Below are positions 8,790 to 19,783 of a stretch of DNA of 64,000 nt, in pieces. The notes under the pieces are model-generated. The model worked only from the letters and a program-made list of their open reading frames with translations. It searched no databases and had not been told where the DNA came from. Origin of the DNA: an uncultured Granulosicoccaceae bacterium (GTDB lineage Bacteria > Pseudomonadota > Gammaproteobacteria > Granulosicoccales > Granulosicoccaceae). A program made the translations under genes and the position numbers. The DNA lies in NCBI GenBank assembly GCA_938006335.1, contig CALLMF010000005.1, positions 88,334-152,333 of the forward strand. The letters are read 5' to 3'. Numbering within the stretch: position 1 is the stretch's first letter; each line of letters opens with the position of its first letter.

Positions 8790-10520
8790 ATGAGTCTTCC
8801 GCGCAATCATTCTTCACGCTGGCGTCGGCGCATCGTGCTCGCAGGCTTCGGGCTGCTGGGCGTTGGTCTCGCGGCACGTGCCACCTACCTGCAGGTGCTC
8901 GATCACGACTTCTACCGCGGTCAGGGTGATGCGCGTCAGCTGCGCACGGTGTCGATTCCTGCCCACCGAGGGAACCTGCTGGATCGTCACGGCGAGCCGC
9001 TCGCGGTATCCACGCCGATCCAGACACTCTGGGGCAACCCGCAGTCCCTGATCGAGCAGCCGGCGGCCATGCGTGAAGTGGCGGCCTTGCTCGACCTCGA
9101 CAGCGATCAGTTGCAACAACGGATCGAGACGTCGGCGTCGCGCGGCCGAGAGTTCATGTACATCAAGCGTCATGTTCCACCGACGCTGGCAGATAGTGTG
9201 ATGGAGTTGCGCGTGGCTGATCTGTCCGTGCAGCGTGAGTACCGACGCTACTATCCGAACGGGTCTGCGACGTCACATGTGCTGGGCTTTACCGATGTCG
9301 ATGATCGCGGACGCGAAGGGCTCGAGCTGGCTTACAACGACTGGCTGGCCGGTGTGCCCGGCAAGCGACGCGTGATTCGCGATCTCAACGGCCGCGAGAT
9401 TGCGGGTACCGATGTCATCGAGGACGCCGTGCCCGGCCGCGATCTGCGCCTGGGGCTCGACAAGCAGTTGCAGTATCTCGCTGACAGCGCGTTGCGTGAT
9501 GCGGTTGCCAGGAACAAGGCAGAGTCGGCTTCGCTGGTGGTGATGGACGTACACACCGGCGAGATCCGGGCCATGGTCAATCTGCCGGGTTACAACCCCA
9601 ACGACATCAGTGATCGGAGCGGAGGGCGCCAGCGCAACCGCGCGTTGACCGACGTGTTCGAGCCCGGTTCCACGATGAAATCATTCACGATCGCTGCAGC
9701 GCTCGAGTCGGGAGAATTCAAGCCCGACGACATCGTCTACACCTCGCCCGGCTATTACGAGATCGGCAAATACAAGATTTCCGACACGCGCGATCATGGC
9801 TGGCTCGATCTCAGGGCCATCATGAAGAAGTCGAGCAACGTCGGTGTGAGCAAGATTGCAACGTCGCTCGATCCCGAGCAGATGTGGTCGGTGTTCGACG
9901 GTTTTGGTTTTGGTCGACCCCCGGGCAGTGAGTTTCCAGGAGAGGTAGCGGGCTACTTCAATCACCCGACCTTGTGGCACTACGTCGAGCAGGCGAGCGT
10001 GTCCTATGGCTACGGCATATCCGTGTCAGCGCTACAGCTTGTGCGGGCGTACGCGGCAATCGCCGCTGATGGCGTCATGCCGCCGGTGTCCTTTCTCGCC
10101 GTGGATGGTGAAGTCGACGGGGTCAGGGTGATCAAGGAATCCACCGCGCAACAGCTGCAGTCGATGCTGGAAGGTGTTGTGGTGGACGGTACCGGGCATC
10201 GTGCCGCTATTCCGGGTTATCGCGTTGCTGGCAAGACCGGTACATCACATCGCTCGCAGTCCGGTGGTTACGCCGAGGATCGCTACGTGTCGGTATTCGC
10301 AGGTTTTGCACCCGTGAGCAATCCGCGCCTCGCAGCGGTCGTCGTTGTCCATGACCCCAAGGCGGGTGAGCACTTCGGCAGCGTAGTGGCCGCGCCCATT
10401 TTCAAGGCTGTCATGGCGCATGCCTTGCGCCTCGACGGGGTCGAGCCGGACGATATCGACGATCTGACCAGCGTGTCTCTTGACGACAGTGTCGACGATG
10501 GTTCGGGAGATCGGTCTTGA
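8790..10520 (+). CDS. ftsI: Peptidoglycan transpeptidase FtsI (PBP3)
   Basis: FtsI cross-links septal peptidoglycan and works with FtsW. The start chosen is the ATG at 8790, giving 576 residues; a GTG at 8760 would overlap ftsL and add ten residues. An N-terminal membrane anchor follows a basic stretch. The dimerization domain comes next, and then the transpeptidase domain with the three catalytic motifs: STMK (active-site serine, in FEPGSTMKSFT), SSN (KKSSNVG) and KTGT (AGKTGTSHR). It lies 10 bp after ftsL. Confidence 0.96.
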   Translation: MSLPRNHSSRWRRRIVLAGFGLLGVGLAARATYLQVLDHDFYRGQGDARQLRTVSIPAHRGNLLDRHGEPLAVSTPIQTLWGNPQSLIEQPAAMREVAALLDLDSDQLQQRIETSASRGREFMYIKRHVPPTLADSVMELRVADLSVQREYRRYYPNGSATSHVLGFTDVDDRGREGLELAYNDWLAGVPGKRRVIRDLNGREIAGTDVIEDAVPGRDLRLGLDKQLQYLADSALRDAVARNKAESASLVVMDVHTGEIRAMVNLPGYNPNDISDRSGGRQRNRALTDVFEPGSTMKSFTIAAALESGEFKPDDIVYTSPGYYEIGKYKISDTRDHGWLDLRAIMKKSSNVGVSKIATSLDPEQMWSVFDGFGFGRPPGSEFPGEVAGYFNHPTLWHYVEQASVSYGYGISVSALQLVRAYAAIAADGVMPPVSFLAVDGEVDGVRVIKESTAQQLQSMLEGVVVDGTGHRAAIPGYRVAGKTGTSHRSQSGGYAEDRYVSVFAGFAPVSNPRLAAVVVVHDPKAGEHFGSVVAAPIFKAVMAHALRLDGVEPDDIDDLTSVSLDDSVDDGSGDRS

Positions 10521-10546
10521 CCCACTCGTCGAGCCAGAAGCGCAGC

Positions 10547-12121
10547 ATGACGCTCGGTGAGCTGACCCGCGCGGTGGCGTCTGATGCCACCGCGGCGGAC
10601 GGCGCTACTGCCGGTGCATGGCAGCACGTGGTGGTTGGCGGTATGAGTCTCGATACTCGCGCCTTGAGTGCGGGCGACCTGTACCTCGCCTTGCCGGGGC
10701 ATGCCTCTCACGGGATCGAGCACGCGGCAGCTGCTGTCGCGGCAGGTGCGGTTGCCGTGTTCACCATGCCCGGCGCTGCTGCCAGGGCAGGAGAGCTTGA
10801 CGTTCCGGTCATCGAGGTGCCAGACCTGGTATCCAGGGTCGCTGCGCTGGCCGATACCTTTTTTGACTCACCGGCGGATGCCTTGCGCATCGTCGCGGTC
10901 ACCGGTACCGATGGCAAAACGAGTGTGTGCCGCTTTGTGGCGGATGCGTTTGCAGCCCTCGGTCAGATCGCGGGCTACGTCGGCACGATCGGTTGGGGTG
11001 TAGTGGGCACGTCAGAAGCGCTGTCCAACACATCCTTGACCACGCCTGATGCTGTGGCCATGCGCCGCATGCTGCGTCAGATGGTGGATGCTGGTGCGTC
11101 AACCGTGGCCTTGGAAGCATCGTCCCACGGCATCGCCGAAGGGCGTCTGGAAGGCCTCTCGATTGATATCGCCGTGCTGACCAACCTTGGTCGCGATCAT
11201 CTGGACTATCACGGTACCGAAGAAGCCTATGCCGCCAGCAAGGCGCGCCTGTTCGATGTGCCGTCGCTCAGTGTCATGGTGGTCAATGCGGATGACAGGC
11301 TCGGTCAGGCATTGGTTGAAAAGTACGTGGATCAGTGGCAGGGCACTCGCGCACTGGGTCTCTTTTCGCTGTCGGAGTCCGGCACACCGATGAATGCCGA
11401 CGCGGCAAATGTCATCGCACAGGCGCTGCAGGTGCGGACCACTGCAGCGGGTATCGAATTCGTCCTGCAGGATGGTGGTTCACGGCTGGTGGTCAACAGC
11501 ATGCTGCTGGGCCGCTTCAACGTTGCCAATCTGCTTGCCTGTCATGCCGTGTTGCGGCTTGCCGGTGTCGCGCCGGAACAATCGGTCAAGGCATTGCAGG
11601 GCTTGCAAGCCGTGCCCGGGCGCATGGATCGCGTGGATACCAACAAGCCACACGAGCCTGTGGTAATCATCGACTACGCGCATACACCGGATGCACTGAC
11701 AGCGGCACTGGCTGCGGCGCGTGGTCACTGCGAAGGTGACCTGGTGGTCGTGTTCGGTTGTGGCGGTGATCGTGATGCGGGCAAGCGTGCTCCGATGGCG
11801 CAAGCCGCACGTGCCGCTGATCGCATCGTGATCACCGACGACAATCCGCGCACTGAATCATCAGAACTGATCATCGAACAGATCGTGTCCGGTCTGAACA
11901 GCAGGGACGAGGCTACGGTCATCGCGGATCGTGGCCAGGCGATCGACACGGCGGTGAGTGCTGCTTCAAGCGCCGACGTCGTGTTGATTGCGGGCAAGGG
12001 CCACGAGGACTATCAGATCGTCGGCACCGAGCGTCGTCCGTTCAGTGATCACGCCGTCGCCCGAGCGGCTCTTGTCGCCAGGGCCAGCGTAGCCACGGCA
12101 ACTTCAGGAGAGTGCGCATGA
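10547..12121 (+). CDS. murE: UDP-MurNAc-tripeptide ligase MurE (meso-diaminopimelate adding)
   Basis: MurE adds the third amino acid to UDP-MurNAc-L-Ala-D-Glu in the cytoplasm. The ATG at 10547 starts the conserved MTLGELTRAV N-terminus and gives 524 residues; a TTG at 10517 overlapping the ftsI stop would add ten residues and cannot be excluded. The ATP-binding loop is GTDGKTS, and the amino-acid-specificity loop reads DDNPRTE, the signature of meso-diaminopimelate enzymes. The murF start overlaps the stop by ATGA. Confidence 0.95.
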   Translation: MTLGELTRAVASDATAADGATAGAWQHVVVGGMSLDTRALSAGDLYLALPGHASHGIEHAAAAVAAGAVAVFTMPGAAARAGELDVPVIEVPDLVSRVAALADTFFDSPADALRIVAVTGTDGKTSVCRFVADAFAALGQIAGYVGTIGWGVVGTSEALSNTSLTTPDAVAMRRMLRQMVDAGASTVALEASSHGIAEGRLEGLSIDIAVLTNLGRDHLDYHGTEEAYAASKARLFDVPSLSVMVVNADDRLGQALVEKYVDQWQGTRALGLFSLSESGTPMNADAANVIAQALQVRTTAAGIEFVLQDGGSRLVVNSMLLGRFNVANLLACHAVLRLAGVAPEQSVKALQGLQAVPGRMDRVDTNKPHEPVVIIDYAHTPDALTAALAAARGHCEGDLVVVFGCGGDRDAGKRAPMAQAARAADRIVITDDNPRTESSELIIEQIVSGLNSRDEATVIADRGQAIDTAVSAASSADVVLIAGKGHEDYQIVGTERRPFSDHAVARAALVARASVATATSGECA

Positions 12122-13461
12122 GCGTTCGCCTGTCGTTGTCGCAGTGTGTCGTGCCCTTGTCTGCCACTCTGGTGGGTGAGGATGTGGACTTTGCCGGTGT
12201 CAGCATCGACACGCGTACCGAGACACCGGGGTCGTTGTTCGTTGCGATACGTGGTGAGCGCTTTGACGGCCATGAATTTGTCAGCGACGCCGAACAGGCG
12301 GGCGTTGCCGCACTCGTTGTGGAGCATGAGGTGTCATCGTCCTTGCCGCAGTTGATCGTGGCTGATACGACCAAGGCCCTCGGCGATCTTGCTCACCTCT
12401 GGCTGTCGCGCCATCAGGTACCCGTGGTCGCGATAACCGGAAGCAACGGCAAGACCACGACCAAGGAAATCGTTGCCTCGATCCTCAGTGGGCTTGGACC
12501 GGTGCTCGCTACCCGCGGCAATCTCAACAACGATATCGGTGTGCCGCTCACGCTGTTCGAGCTGAACGAGAGTCATCAATACGCCGTCATCGAAATGGGT
12601 GCGAGCCGTCCGGGTGATATCGAACGACTGGTCAGAATTGCGCCGCCGGATGTCGCGATAGTCACCAACGTCGGTTCGGCGCACCTCGAGAGCTTCGGCA
12701 ATCTGGACACCACGGCGCGTTCCAAGGCGGAAATCTATGCCGGCCTTGGCCGCCATGGCACGGCAATCATCAACCTCGACGATCAGTACTCGCCCTTGTT
12801 CCGCGATGTGGCGGTGGGCCGTGGCAAGCGCACCTTTGGTGTGTCGCCTCAGGCCGATGTGCGTGGTGTACCGGGGCCAGGCCTGCAGATTCAGACCTTC
12901 GGCCGTACCTTGCGTGCCGATTTCTCGCTGCTGGGTGATCACAATGGCATGAATGCGCTTGCCGCTGTGGCGGCGGTGCAGTGTCTCGATGTTCAGGACC
13001 GGGCAATTCTCAAAGGTCTTGCCAAGGTGTCAGCGGCCCCCGGTCGGCTTGAAGAGAAGGCGGGTGTAGGCGGCGTACGTCTGGTCGATGACAGCTACAA
13101 CGCCAATCCGGTATCGGTGACCGCCGCGGTAGAGCTCTTGTCGCGTCGTCCCGGTCGTCGACATCTGGTTCTCGGCGAGATGCTGGAGCTTGGGGATGAG
13201 CAGGACCGCATGCACGCGGACATCGGTCACCTTGCACGTCAGCGCGGTATCGAGCGCTTGTGGACCATCGGTGCTTCCACGGTGCCAGCGGCAGAGGCGT
13301 TTGGTGAGGGAGCCGCGACTTTCGAGCGCATGGACAGCTTGCTCGATGCCTTGCGTAGAGGCCTCGCCTCCGGCGACACGGTGCTGGTCAAGGGATCGCG
13401 TGGCGCACGCATGGAGCGTGTGGTCGCCGCATTGCAACGCGAGCCGGAGGCAGTGTCATGA
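12118..13461 (+). CDS. murF: UDP-MurNAc-tripeptide D-Ala-D-Ala ligase MurF
   Basis: MurF finishes the UDP-MurNAc pentapeptide by adding D-Ala-D-Ala. The ATG at 12118 overlaps the murE stop and has a clear CAGGAG Shine-Dalgarno seven bases upstream, so it is preferred over the GTG at 12112. The 447-residue product shows the ATP loop [10 protein letters not shown], the NNDIGVPLT block, and VDDSYNANP in the C-terminal domain. The family's N-terminal substrate domain with [15 protein letters not shown] is complete. Confidence 0.96.
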   Translation: MSVRLSLSQCVVPLSATLVGEDVDFAGVSIDTRTETPGSLFVAIRGERFDGHEFVSDAEQAGVAALVVEHEVSSSLPQLIVADTTKALGDLAHLWLSRHQVPVVAITGSNGKTTTKEIVASILSGLGPVLATRGNLNNDIGVPLTLFELNESHQYAVIEMGASRPGDIERLVRIAPPDVAIVTNVGSAHLESFGNLDTTARSKAEIYAGLGRHGTAIINLDDQYSPLFRDVAVGRGKRTFGVSPQADVRGVPGPGLQIQTFGRTLRADFSLLGDHNGMNALAAVAAVQCLDVQDRAILKGLAKVSAAPGRLEEKAGVGGVRLVDDSYNANPVSVTAAVELLSRRPGRRHLVLGEMLELGDEQDRMHADIGHLARQRGIERLWTIGASTVPAAEAFGEGAATFERMDSLLDALRRGLASGDTVLVKGSRGARMERVVAALQREPEAVS

Positions 13462-14540
13462 TGCTGTTGATCGGCAGCTGGCTGACGGGTCTTGATCAAG
13501 GCTTTGAGGTCGTGCAGTACATCACCCTGCGTGCGATCTTCTCTGCGCTTACCGCGCTGCTCGTGTGCCTGCTCGTGGGGCCCACACTCATTCGCCGATT
13601 GACGGCTGCCAAGATCGGACAATCGGTGCGTGATGATGGCCCGGAGTCGCATCTGGTCAAGGCGGGTACGCCCACGATGGGCGGTGCGATGATCATCGTT
13701 GCCGTCGCCTTCTCCACCTTGTTGTGGTCAGATCTCTCGGTCAGACAGGTGTGGCTGGTGCTGTTCGTCACCGTGGGCTTTGGTGCCATCGGATGGGTGG
13801 ACGATTACCGAAAGGTCATTCTGTCGAATTCAGTAGGACTCAAAGCGCGCGAAAAACTGATCGGGCAGGCCGTCGTTGCTGGTATCGCGGTGCTGGTGTT
13901 GTATTTCACGGCGACCGAGCGCTCGGAAGTCGAACTCATCGTGCCCTTCTTCAAGGATGTTGCCCTCAACCTCGGTTGGTTGTTCATCCCCTTCGCCTTT
14001 CTCGTCATCGTGGGTTCCAGCAATGCGGTGAATCTGACCGACGGGCTGGATGGTCTTGCCATTCTGCCGTCAGTGATGGTGGCGGCAGGGCTGGGCCTTA
14101 TCGCGTATCTCGCCGGTCATGCGCTCTTTGCGGACTACCTGCACATCCCCAATATCCAGGGAGCCGGTGAGCTCACGGTCTTCTGCAGTGCCCTGGTAGG
14201 GGCCGGCCTGGGTTTCCTGTGGTTCAACACGTATCCGGCGCAAGTGTTCATGGGTGATGTCGGCGCGCTCGCCATTGGCGCAGCCCTCGGCGCCGTTGCC
14301 ATCATGGTGAGGCAGGAACTCGTGCTGTTCATCATGGGTGGTGTGTTCGTCATGGAAGCGGTCTCAGTGATCCTGCAGGTCGCATCGTTCAAGTTGACCG
14401 GACGCCGTATCTTTCGCATGGCCCCGATTCATCATCACTTCGAACTCAAGGGCTGGCCCGAGCCGCGCATCATCGTGCGTTTCTGGATCATCACGGTCAT
14501 TCTCGTGCTGATCGGTCTGTCCACGTTGAAGATCCGCTGA
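13458..14540 (+). CDS. mraY: Phospho-MurNAc-pentapeptide translocase MraY
   Basis: MraY transfers phospho-MurNAc-pentapeptide to undecaprenyl phosphate and makes lipid I in the inner membrane. The 360-residue polytopic product has the VDDYRKV motif with the paired aspartates, [22 protein letters not shown] and the [14 protein letters not shown] loop. These are the conserved active-site and cytoplasmic-loop features. The start overlaps murF by 4 bp and the stop overlaps murD as TGATG. Confidence 0.97.
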   Translation: MMLLIGSWLTGLDQGFEVVQYITLRAIFSALTALLVCLLVGPTLIRRLTAAKIGQSVRDDGPESHLVKAGTPTMGGAMIIVAVAFSTLLWSDLSVRQVWLVLFVTVGFGAIGWVDDYRKVILSNSVGLKAREKLIGQAVVAGIAVLVLYFTATERSEVELIVPFFKDVALNLGWLFIPFAFLVIVGSSNAVNLTDGLDGLAILPSVMVAAGLGLIAYLAGHALFADYLHIPNIQGAGELTVFCSALVGAGLGFLWFNTYPAQVFMGDVGALAIGAALGAVAIMVRQELVLFIMGGVFVMEAVSVILQVASFKLTGRRIFRMAPIHHHFELKGWPEPRIIVRFWIITVILVLIGLSTLKIR

Positions 14541-15928
14541 TGACGCCGACAGAACTCAAGCAGCATCGGGTGCTCGTCGTGGGCCTGGGCGTCAGCGGAG
14601 TCTCCGTGGCGCGGTATCTCGAGCGCGAACACGTACCGTTTGATGTCGCAGACGAGCGCAGCCTGCGTGATCTTGATCTTCCGTCCGCGTCGGTTGTACA
14701 TCAAGGCTTCGATGTTGCCTCGGACTACGACGTGGTCATCCTGAGCCCGGGTATCCCTCGGGCGCATCAAGCCATCGCGCGTGCCATTGGCGCGGGCGTC
14801 ACCGTCATCGGAGACGTCGAGCTCTTTGCCAGCGTGGTCGACAAGCCAGTGATTGCAGTAACCGGCTCCAACGGCAAGAGCACGGTCGTCGCATGGTTGA
14901 CCCACGCTCTCGAGCAGTCAGGTGTGCAAGCCATTGCCTGCGGCAATATCGGTCTGGGTGTGCTGGACGCACTCGATGCCGAAGCATCGGTTTACGTGCT
15001 TGAACTATCGAGCTACCAGCTCGAATCGCTGACACGTCTGAAGCCGCTGGCAGCGGCCGTACTCAACGTCAGTGAAGACCACCTCGACCGCTACGTATCA
15101 CTGGATGAATACGCGGCCGTCAAGCGGCAGATCTATTCCGGCGCACTCTGTCGTGTGGTCAATGCGCTCGACGCGCAAACCTTGCCTGATGCCGCCCTGA
15201 CATCACGTGACGGAATCGTGGTGGCTGACGCGCACGCCAATGCCGCCAGCGGCGATACGCAAGCGGTGTGCTGGCACTTCTCGACGTCGGCGGGTCGCAT
15301 CGCTGCCAACGACGAGCCGGCTGTCGAGCTATGCCGTAGTGGTGTCGTCCTGCTGGATGCATCGCAGCTGTCCGTGCCCGGTATACATAACGCTGCCAAT
15401 GCGCTGACCGTGCTTGCTCTGGCGGAGTGCCTGACGCAGCAATCGAACATAACGATTGACCATGAGCGCTTCATTCACGCTGTGCAGGACTGGGCTGGTC
15501 TGCCGCACCGTACGGCGCTTGTAGTCGAGCACGACGGTGTGCGCTGGTACGACGATTCCAAAGGTACCAACGTGGATGCGTGTATCAAGGCCATTGAAGC
15601 GATGTCTGGAAAGGTTGTGCTGATCGCTGGCGGAATCGGCAAGGGTGCGGACTTCTCGGTACTCGAGCCCGTGGTCAAGCAACACGTCAAGCAGGCCATA
15701 TTGATTGGTCGCGACAGCGCGGCAATCGCGCAGGCGCTTGATGGCGCAACGCAACTGACTACCGCAGATTCCCTGCAACAGGCCGTTGCTCTGGCTGATG
15801 CTGCGGCAGAACCGGGTGACGCGGTCCTGCTATCACCCGCATGCTCGAGCTTCGACATGTTCGAGAATTACATGGCACGAGGCCTGGCCTTCCAGAGCGC
15901 GGTTGCTGCACAGGTGGGCGCACGATGA
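14540..15928 (+). CDS. murD: UDP-MurNAc-L-alanine:D-glutamate ligase MurD
   Basis: MurD adds D-glutamate to UDP-MurNAc-L-Ala. The 462-residue product has the N-terminal nucleotide-sensing Rossmann domain (VVGLGVSGVSVARYL), the ATP loop GSNGKST, the substrate-binding LELSSYQLE segment, and the YDDSKGTN block. It ends in LLSPACSSFDMFENYMARG, a characteristic C-terminal MurD signature. It is coupled to mraY upstream and ftsW downstream. Confidence 0.97.
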   Translation: MTPTELKQHRVLVVGLGVSGVSVARYLEREHVPFDVADERSLRDLDLPSASVVHQGFDVASDYDVVILSPGIPRAHQAIARAIGAGVTVIGDVELFASVVDKPVIAVTGSNGKSTVVAWLTHALEQSGVQAIACGNIGLGVLDALDAEASVYVLELSSYQLESLTRLKPLAAAVLNVSEDHLDRYVSLDEYAAVKRQIYSGALCRVVNALDAQTLPDAALTSRDGIVVADAHANAASGDTQAVCWHFSTSAGRIAANDEPAVELCRSGVVLLDASQLSVPGIHNAANALTVLALAECLTQQSNITIDHERFIHAVQDWAGLPHRTALVVEHDGVRWYDDSKGTNVDACIKAIEAMSGKVVLIAGGIGKGADFSVLEPVVKQHVKQAILIGRDSAAIAQALDGATQLTTADSLQQAVALADAAAEPGDAVLLSPACSSFDMFENYMARGLAFQSAVAAQVGAR

Positions 15929-17157
15929 GTTCCCTGACCTCACGCAGCGTGACAGGCACCGGCCGTCCGACTACCCGGCTCGGTAGTGCCTCACGACGTT
16001 TGCCCGCATCACAGCCGTTCAAGGATCACGCGCTGTTGCTCGCGATCCTGGGCCTTGCCCTGTTCGGTGCTGCGATGATCGCATCCGCCTCCATGGCGCT
16101 GGCCGACAAGAACTACGGCCAGCCTTTCTATTTCGTCAATCGCCAGCTGATCTTCCTTGCGCTGGGCGCGATGGTCGGCGTGTTTCTGTTTCGGCTACCA
16201 CTGGCGGTCTGGGAAAAGTACGGCCCGCACATGATCATTCTCGCGCTGGTTGCTTTGGCGCTGGTGTTGATTCCGGGAATCGGCAAGGAAGTCAACGGCA
16301 GCCGCCGCTGGATTGATCTTGGCGTGATCACCGTGCAGGTGTCCGAGTCGGTCAAGCTCCTGATCATCGTGTACCTGGCCGGCTACCTGGTGCGCCGTGG
16401 TCATCTGGTACAGAACACCTTTGGCGGTTTCATCCGACCTCTGGTGCTGATGGGTGTCGTCAGTGCGCTGCTGCTGCTCGAGCCGGATTTTGGTGCGTCG
16501 GTGGTCATCGTGGGTACGGCCTTGCTGATGTTGTTCATCGCCGGTGTGCGCTTCAGTCAGTTTGCTGCTCTCATCGCGGTCGTCGGCACCATCGGCGCCT
16601 TGCTGATTGCCATATCGCCGTATCGCATGCGTCGCTTTGCGAGTTTCCTGGATCCGTTCTCCGACCCCTTCAATACCGGCTTTCAGCTGACACAGTCATT
16701 GATTGCTATCGGGTCGGGTGGTGTCAGTGGTGTGGGTTTTGGTTCAAGCGTTCAGAAGCTGCACTACCTGCCCGAAGCGCACACTGACTTTCTGTTTGCC
16801 GTGCTCGCTGAAGAGTTGGGTCTTGTCGGCGTGCTCTGCCTGATCTCGCTGTTCGCGTTCATCGTCTTTCGCTGCTTTCAATTGTCGTCGCAGGCCGAGA
16901 AGGTCGGCTTGCGATTCGCCAGCCACGTTGCGCTCGGCATCGGTATCTGGATCGGCTTGCAGTCGTTCATCAACGTCGGCGTGAACATGGGTGTCTTGCC
17001 GACCAAGGGCATTACCTTGCCGTTGATGAGTTACGGCGGATCGAGTGCGGTCGTGTTTGCCGCGACCTTCGCCTTGTTGTTGCGCGTGGAATGGGAAGTT
17101 CGCCAGGCCTCACGTAGCCCCTTGAGCCGTGGGCTCTCGCAGGGGGGGACGTCATGA
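15925..17157 (+). CDS. ftsW: Septal peptidoglycan polymerase FtsW (SEDS family)
   Basis: FtsW is a polytopic SEDS glycosyltransferase that polymerizes lipid II at the septum and pairs with FtsI. The start chosen overlaps the murD stop (ATGA at 15925) and gives 410 residues; an upstream in-frame extension lies inside murD. The family blocks are present: GSRRWI after the fourth segment, LEPDFGASVVI with the catalytic aspartate region, LPEAHTDFLFAV, and the C-terminal GITLPLMSYGGSS motif. Confidence 0.96.
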   Translation: MSSLTSRSVTGTGRPTTRLGSASRRLPASQPFKDHALLLAILGLALFGAAMIASASMALADKNYGQPFYFVNRQLIFLALGAMVGVFLFRLPLAVWEKYGPHMIILALVALALVLIPGIGKEVNGSRRWIDLGVITVQVSESVKLLIIVYLAGYLVRRGHLVQNTFGGFIRPLVLMGVVSALLLLEPDFGASVVIVGTALLMLFIAGVRFSQFAALIAVVGTIGALLIAISPYRMRRFASFLDPFSDPFNTGFQLTQSLIAIGSGGVSGVGFGSSVQKLHYLPEAHTDFLFAVLAEELGLVGVLCLISLFAFIVFRCFQLSSQAEKVGLRFASHVALGIGIWIGLQSFINVGVNMGVLPTKGITLPLMSYGGSSAVVFAATFALLLRVEWEVRQASRSPLSRGLSQGGTS

Positions 17158-18332
17158 CCGTACTCATCGCAGCGGGTGGCACGGGTGGTCACGTCGTGCC
17201 TGGCCTTGCCGTGGCAGAAGCATTGAAGGCGCGGCGGGTGCCGGTGATCTGGGCCGGTACCGCCACGGGTCTTGAAGCGCGACTGGTGCCCGACGCCGGT
17301 GTCCCGCTGTCGTTGATCAATGTGCGCGGACTGCGCGGACAATCGCTGATCGATACCGTGAGCGGGCCGTTCCGCCTGGTCGGTGCCATCGTTCAATCGA
17401 TACGATTGCTCCGACAGCAGCGGGTCAGCGCGGTCCTTGGCATGGGAGGATTTGTGTCAGGTCCTGTGGCGATCGCTGCGCTGCTGCTGCGCATACCCTT
17501 GGTACTGCACGAACAAAACGCGGTACCCGGCATGACCAACGCAAAGCTCGCGCGGTTTGCCACGCGGGTGTTTAGTGCGTTTCCCGGTGCCTTCCCGGAC
17601 GCGATTCACAACAAGCCAATGGTGGAAGTCGTTGGCAACCCGGTCCCTCAGTCCATCGTTGCCCAAGCGGAAGCCTCACGCGCTGCGGCCACCGACCAAG
17701 CGGTACAGATCCTTGTTGTCGGTGGCAGCAGAGGGGCAGAGTTCCTGAACACCATTCTTCCGGAAGCCATGGCATTGCGAACGGCGGAGTCTCGACCCGT
17801 CAAGGTCATGCATCAGGCTGGAGCCGGTCGGGGCGAGGCAACTCGCGATCGGTATCAGGCGAGTCATGATCAGATCGTCGTGAGCGACTTCATTGACGAC
17901 ATGGCAAGCGCGTATCGACAGGCTGACCTTGTGATCAGCCGGGCAGGTGCCATGACCGTGACCGAGCTTGCGGCGTCTGGCACGCCTTCGCTGCTGGTGC
18001 CGTATCCCTTTGCCGTTGATGATCACCAGACCGCAAATGCCAATTGGCTGGTCAAGGCCGGAGGCGCCGTGCTACTGCCACAATCCGAGCTGACGGCGAC
18101 CCGACTGGCTACCCTCATCGATGAACTGGCTATCGATAGACCACGTTTGCAAGCCATGGCATCAGCTGCGCATCAACAGTATGTGCCTGGAGCCGCTGCG
18201 CGCGTTGCCGATGCACTGATAGACGTCGCAGGGCTCGCGCGCTCCGGCGCGTCGGATGTCGAAACACGTTCGAGCGACAACACCGACGCGTCGGTTGATC
18301 AGCGTCAACCGGTCACCGGGGGAGCTCACTGA
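17154..18332 (+). CDS. murG: Lipid II synthase MurG (GlcNAc transferase)
   Basis: MurG adds N-acetylglucosamine to lipid I on the cytoplasmic face and makes lipid II. The 392-residue product has the glycine-rich [14 protein letters not shown] loop, [21 protein letters not shown], and the second-domain [15 protein letters not shown] motif that binds UDP-GlcNAc. The C-terminus is extended by about 30 polar residues beyond the usual family end. It overlaps ftsW by 4 bp and murC by TGATG. Confidence 0.96.
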   Translation: MTVLIAAGGTGGHVVPGLAVAEALKARRVPVIWAGTATGLEARLVPDAGVPLSLINVRGLRGQSLIDTVSGPFRLVGAIVQSIRLLRQQRVSAVLGMGGFVSGPVAIAALLLRIPLVLHEQNAVPGMTNAKLARFATRVFSAFPGAFPDAIHNKPMVEVVGNPVPQSIVAQAEASRAAATDQAVQILVVGGSRGAEFLNTILPEAMALRTAESRPVKVMHQAGAGRGEATRDRYQASHDQIVVSDFIDDMASAYRQADLVISRAGAMTVTELAASGTPSLLVPYPFAVDDHQTANANWLVKAGGAVLLPQSELTATRLATLIDELAIDRPRLQAMASAAHQQYVPGAAARVADALIDVAGLARSGASDVETRSSDNTDASVDQRQPVTGGAH

Positions 18333-19783
18333 TGGCACTCGTTCTCTCTCCGGTCGTCAAGAGCCAGATGCGGCGCGTCCGCGGTATGCACTTCATCGGT
18401 ATCGGTGGCGTGGGCATGGGCGGTATCGCCGAGGTCATGCATAACCTCGGCTTTCGTGTGTCGGGTTCCGATCTCGGCACCAACGCCCTGACCGCCAGGT
18501 TGTCCGCGATCGGCGTCACGGTGTACCGCGGGCATCAGTCGGCGCAGGTCGAAGAGGCGGATGTGGTCGTGATCTCCACCGCCGTACCCGAAGACAATCC
18601 CGAGCTGGTGCGAGCACGTGAACTCGGTCTGCCGGTGGTACGACGCGCCGAGATGCTCGCCGAGCTCTTCCGATTCCAGCAGGGTATCGCCGTTGCCGGA
18701 ACGCATGGCAAGACCACCACGACAAGCCTGGTCGCAAGCCTGCTGACCGAAGGTGGAATGGATCCGACCTATGTCATCGGTGGACAGTTGACGAGCTCAT
18801 CCACCAACGCCTACCTCGGTGACAGTGACTGGTTGGTCGCGGAAGCGGACGAAAGTGATGCGTCCTTCCTCTATCTGCAACCGGTCATGGCCATCGTGAC
18901 CAACATCGATGCTGATCACTTGTCGACCTATGGCGGTGACTTTGAAAAGCTCAAGCAGACGTTTGTCGAATTTCTGTTGCACTTGCCGTTCTACGGCCTT
19001 GCCATCGTCTGTCTGGATGACGAGAACATCAAGGAAGTGCTGCCGCGTGTTGCACGCCCGGTTCGCACCTACGGCTTTGATGAGCTTGCCGACGTTCGTG
19101 CGACCAATGTGACTCAGGAAGGTCTGCGCATGCGCTTCGATGTCATCATCGATACCGGTGACGTGACCTCGGTCATCAGCGATATCGTGCTGAACATGCC
19201 TGGGCATCACAATGTGCTGAATGCGCTGGCAGCGATCACCGTTGCGCTGGAGCTCGGTGTGGACGTCAAGGCGAGCAAGCGTGCCCTGTCGCGCTTTGCC
19301 GGTATTGGTCGACGTGCACAAAAGCTCGGCACGCTGCATGTCGATGGCAAGCGGGCAGACCTCGTCGACGACTACGGACATCACCCGACCGAGGTCGGTG
19401 CGACCATCGCAGCGATCCGTGGCGGATGGCCGGAAAGGCGTCTGGTCGTCGTGTTTCAACCGCATCGATTCACGCGCACACGCGATCTGTTTGATGACTT
19501 CGCCGAAGTCCTGTCCGCGCCCGACGTGCTGGTACTTACCGAAGTCTATGCGGCGGGTGAGTCACCCATCACGGGTGCTGATGGACGTTCACTTGCGCGG
19601 GCCATTCGCGCTCGAGGCGCAGCAGATCCGATCTTCGTCGAGTCGATTGATGATGTGCCGGAGCAGTTGTCGCGCGTGATTGAAGACGGTGACGTGGTGC
19701 TGACCCTTGGCGCGGGCAGTGTCGGAGCACTGGCCAAGTCCCTGCCAGCGCATTTTCCGGCGGAGGCAGCGGCTGATGTCTGA
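18332..19783 (+). CDS. murC: UDP-MurNAc:L-alanine ligase MurC
   Basis: MurC adds the first amino acid, L-alanine, to UDP-MurNAc. The 483-residue product has the N-terminal [16 protein letters not shown] fold, the ATP loop [10 protein letters not shown], the [10 protein letters not shown] block, and [10 protein letters not shown]. The order in the cluster is murG-murC-ddl without murB, the same as in Pseudomonas. The end of the gene overlaps ddl by 8 bp. Confidence 0.97.
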   Translation: MALVLSPVVKSQMRRVRGMHFIGIGGVGMGGIAEVMHNLGFRVSGSDLGTNALTARLSAIGVTVYRGHQSAQVEEADVVVISTAVPEDNPELVRARELGLPVVRRAEMLAELFRFQQGIAVAGTHGKTTTTSLVASLLTEGGMDPTYVIGGQLTSSSTNAYLGDSDWLVAEADESDASFLYLQPVMAIVTNIDADHLSTYGGDFEKLKQTFVEFLLHLPFYGLAIVCLDDENIKEVLPRVARPVRTYGFDELADVRATNVTQEGLRMRFDVIIDTGDVTSVISDIVLNMPGHHNVLNALAAITVALELGVDVKASKRALSRFAGIGRRAQKLGTLHVDGKRADLVDDYGHHPTEVGATIAAIRGGWPERRLVVVFQPHRFTRTRDLFDDFAEVLSAPDVLVLTEVYAAGESPITGADGRSLARAIRARGAADPIFVESIDDVPEQLSRVIEDGDVVLTLGAGSVGALAKSLPAHFPAEAAADV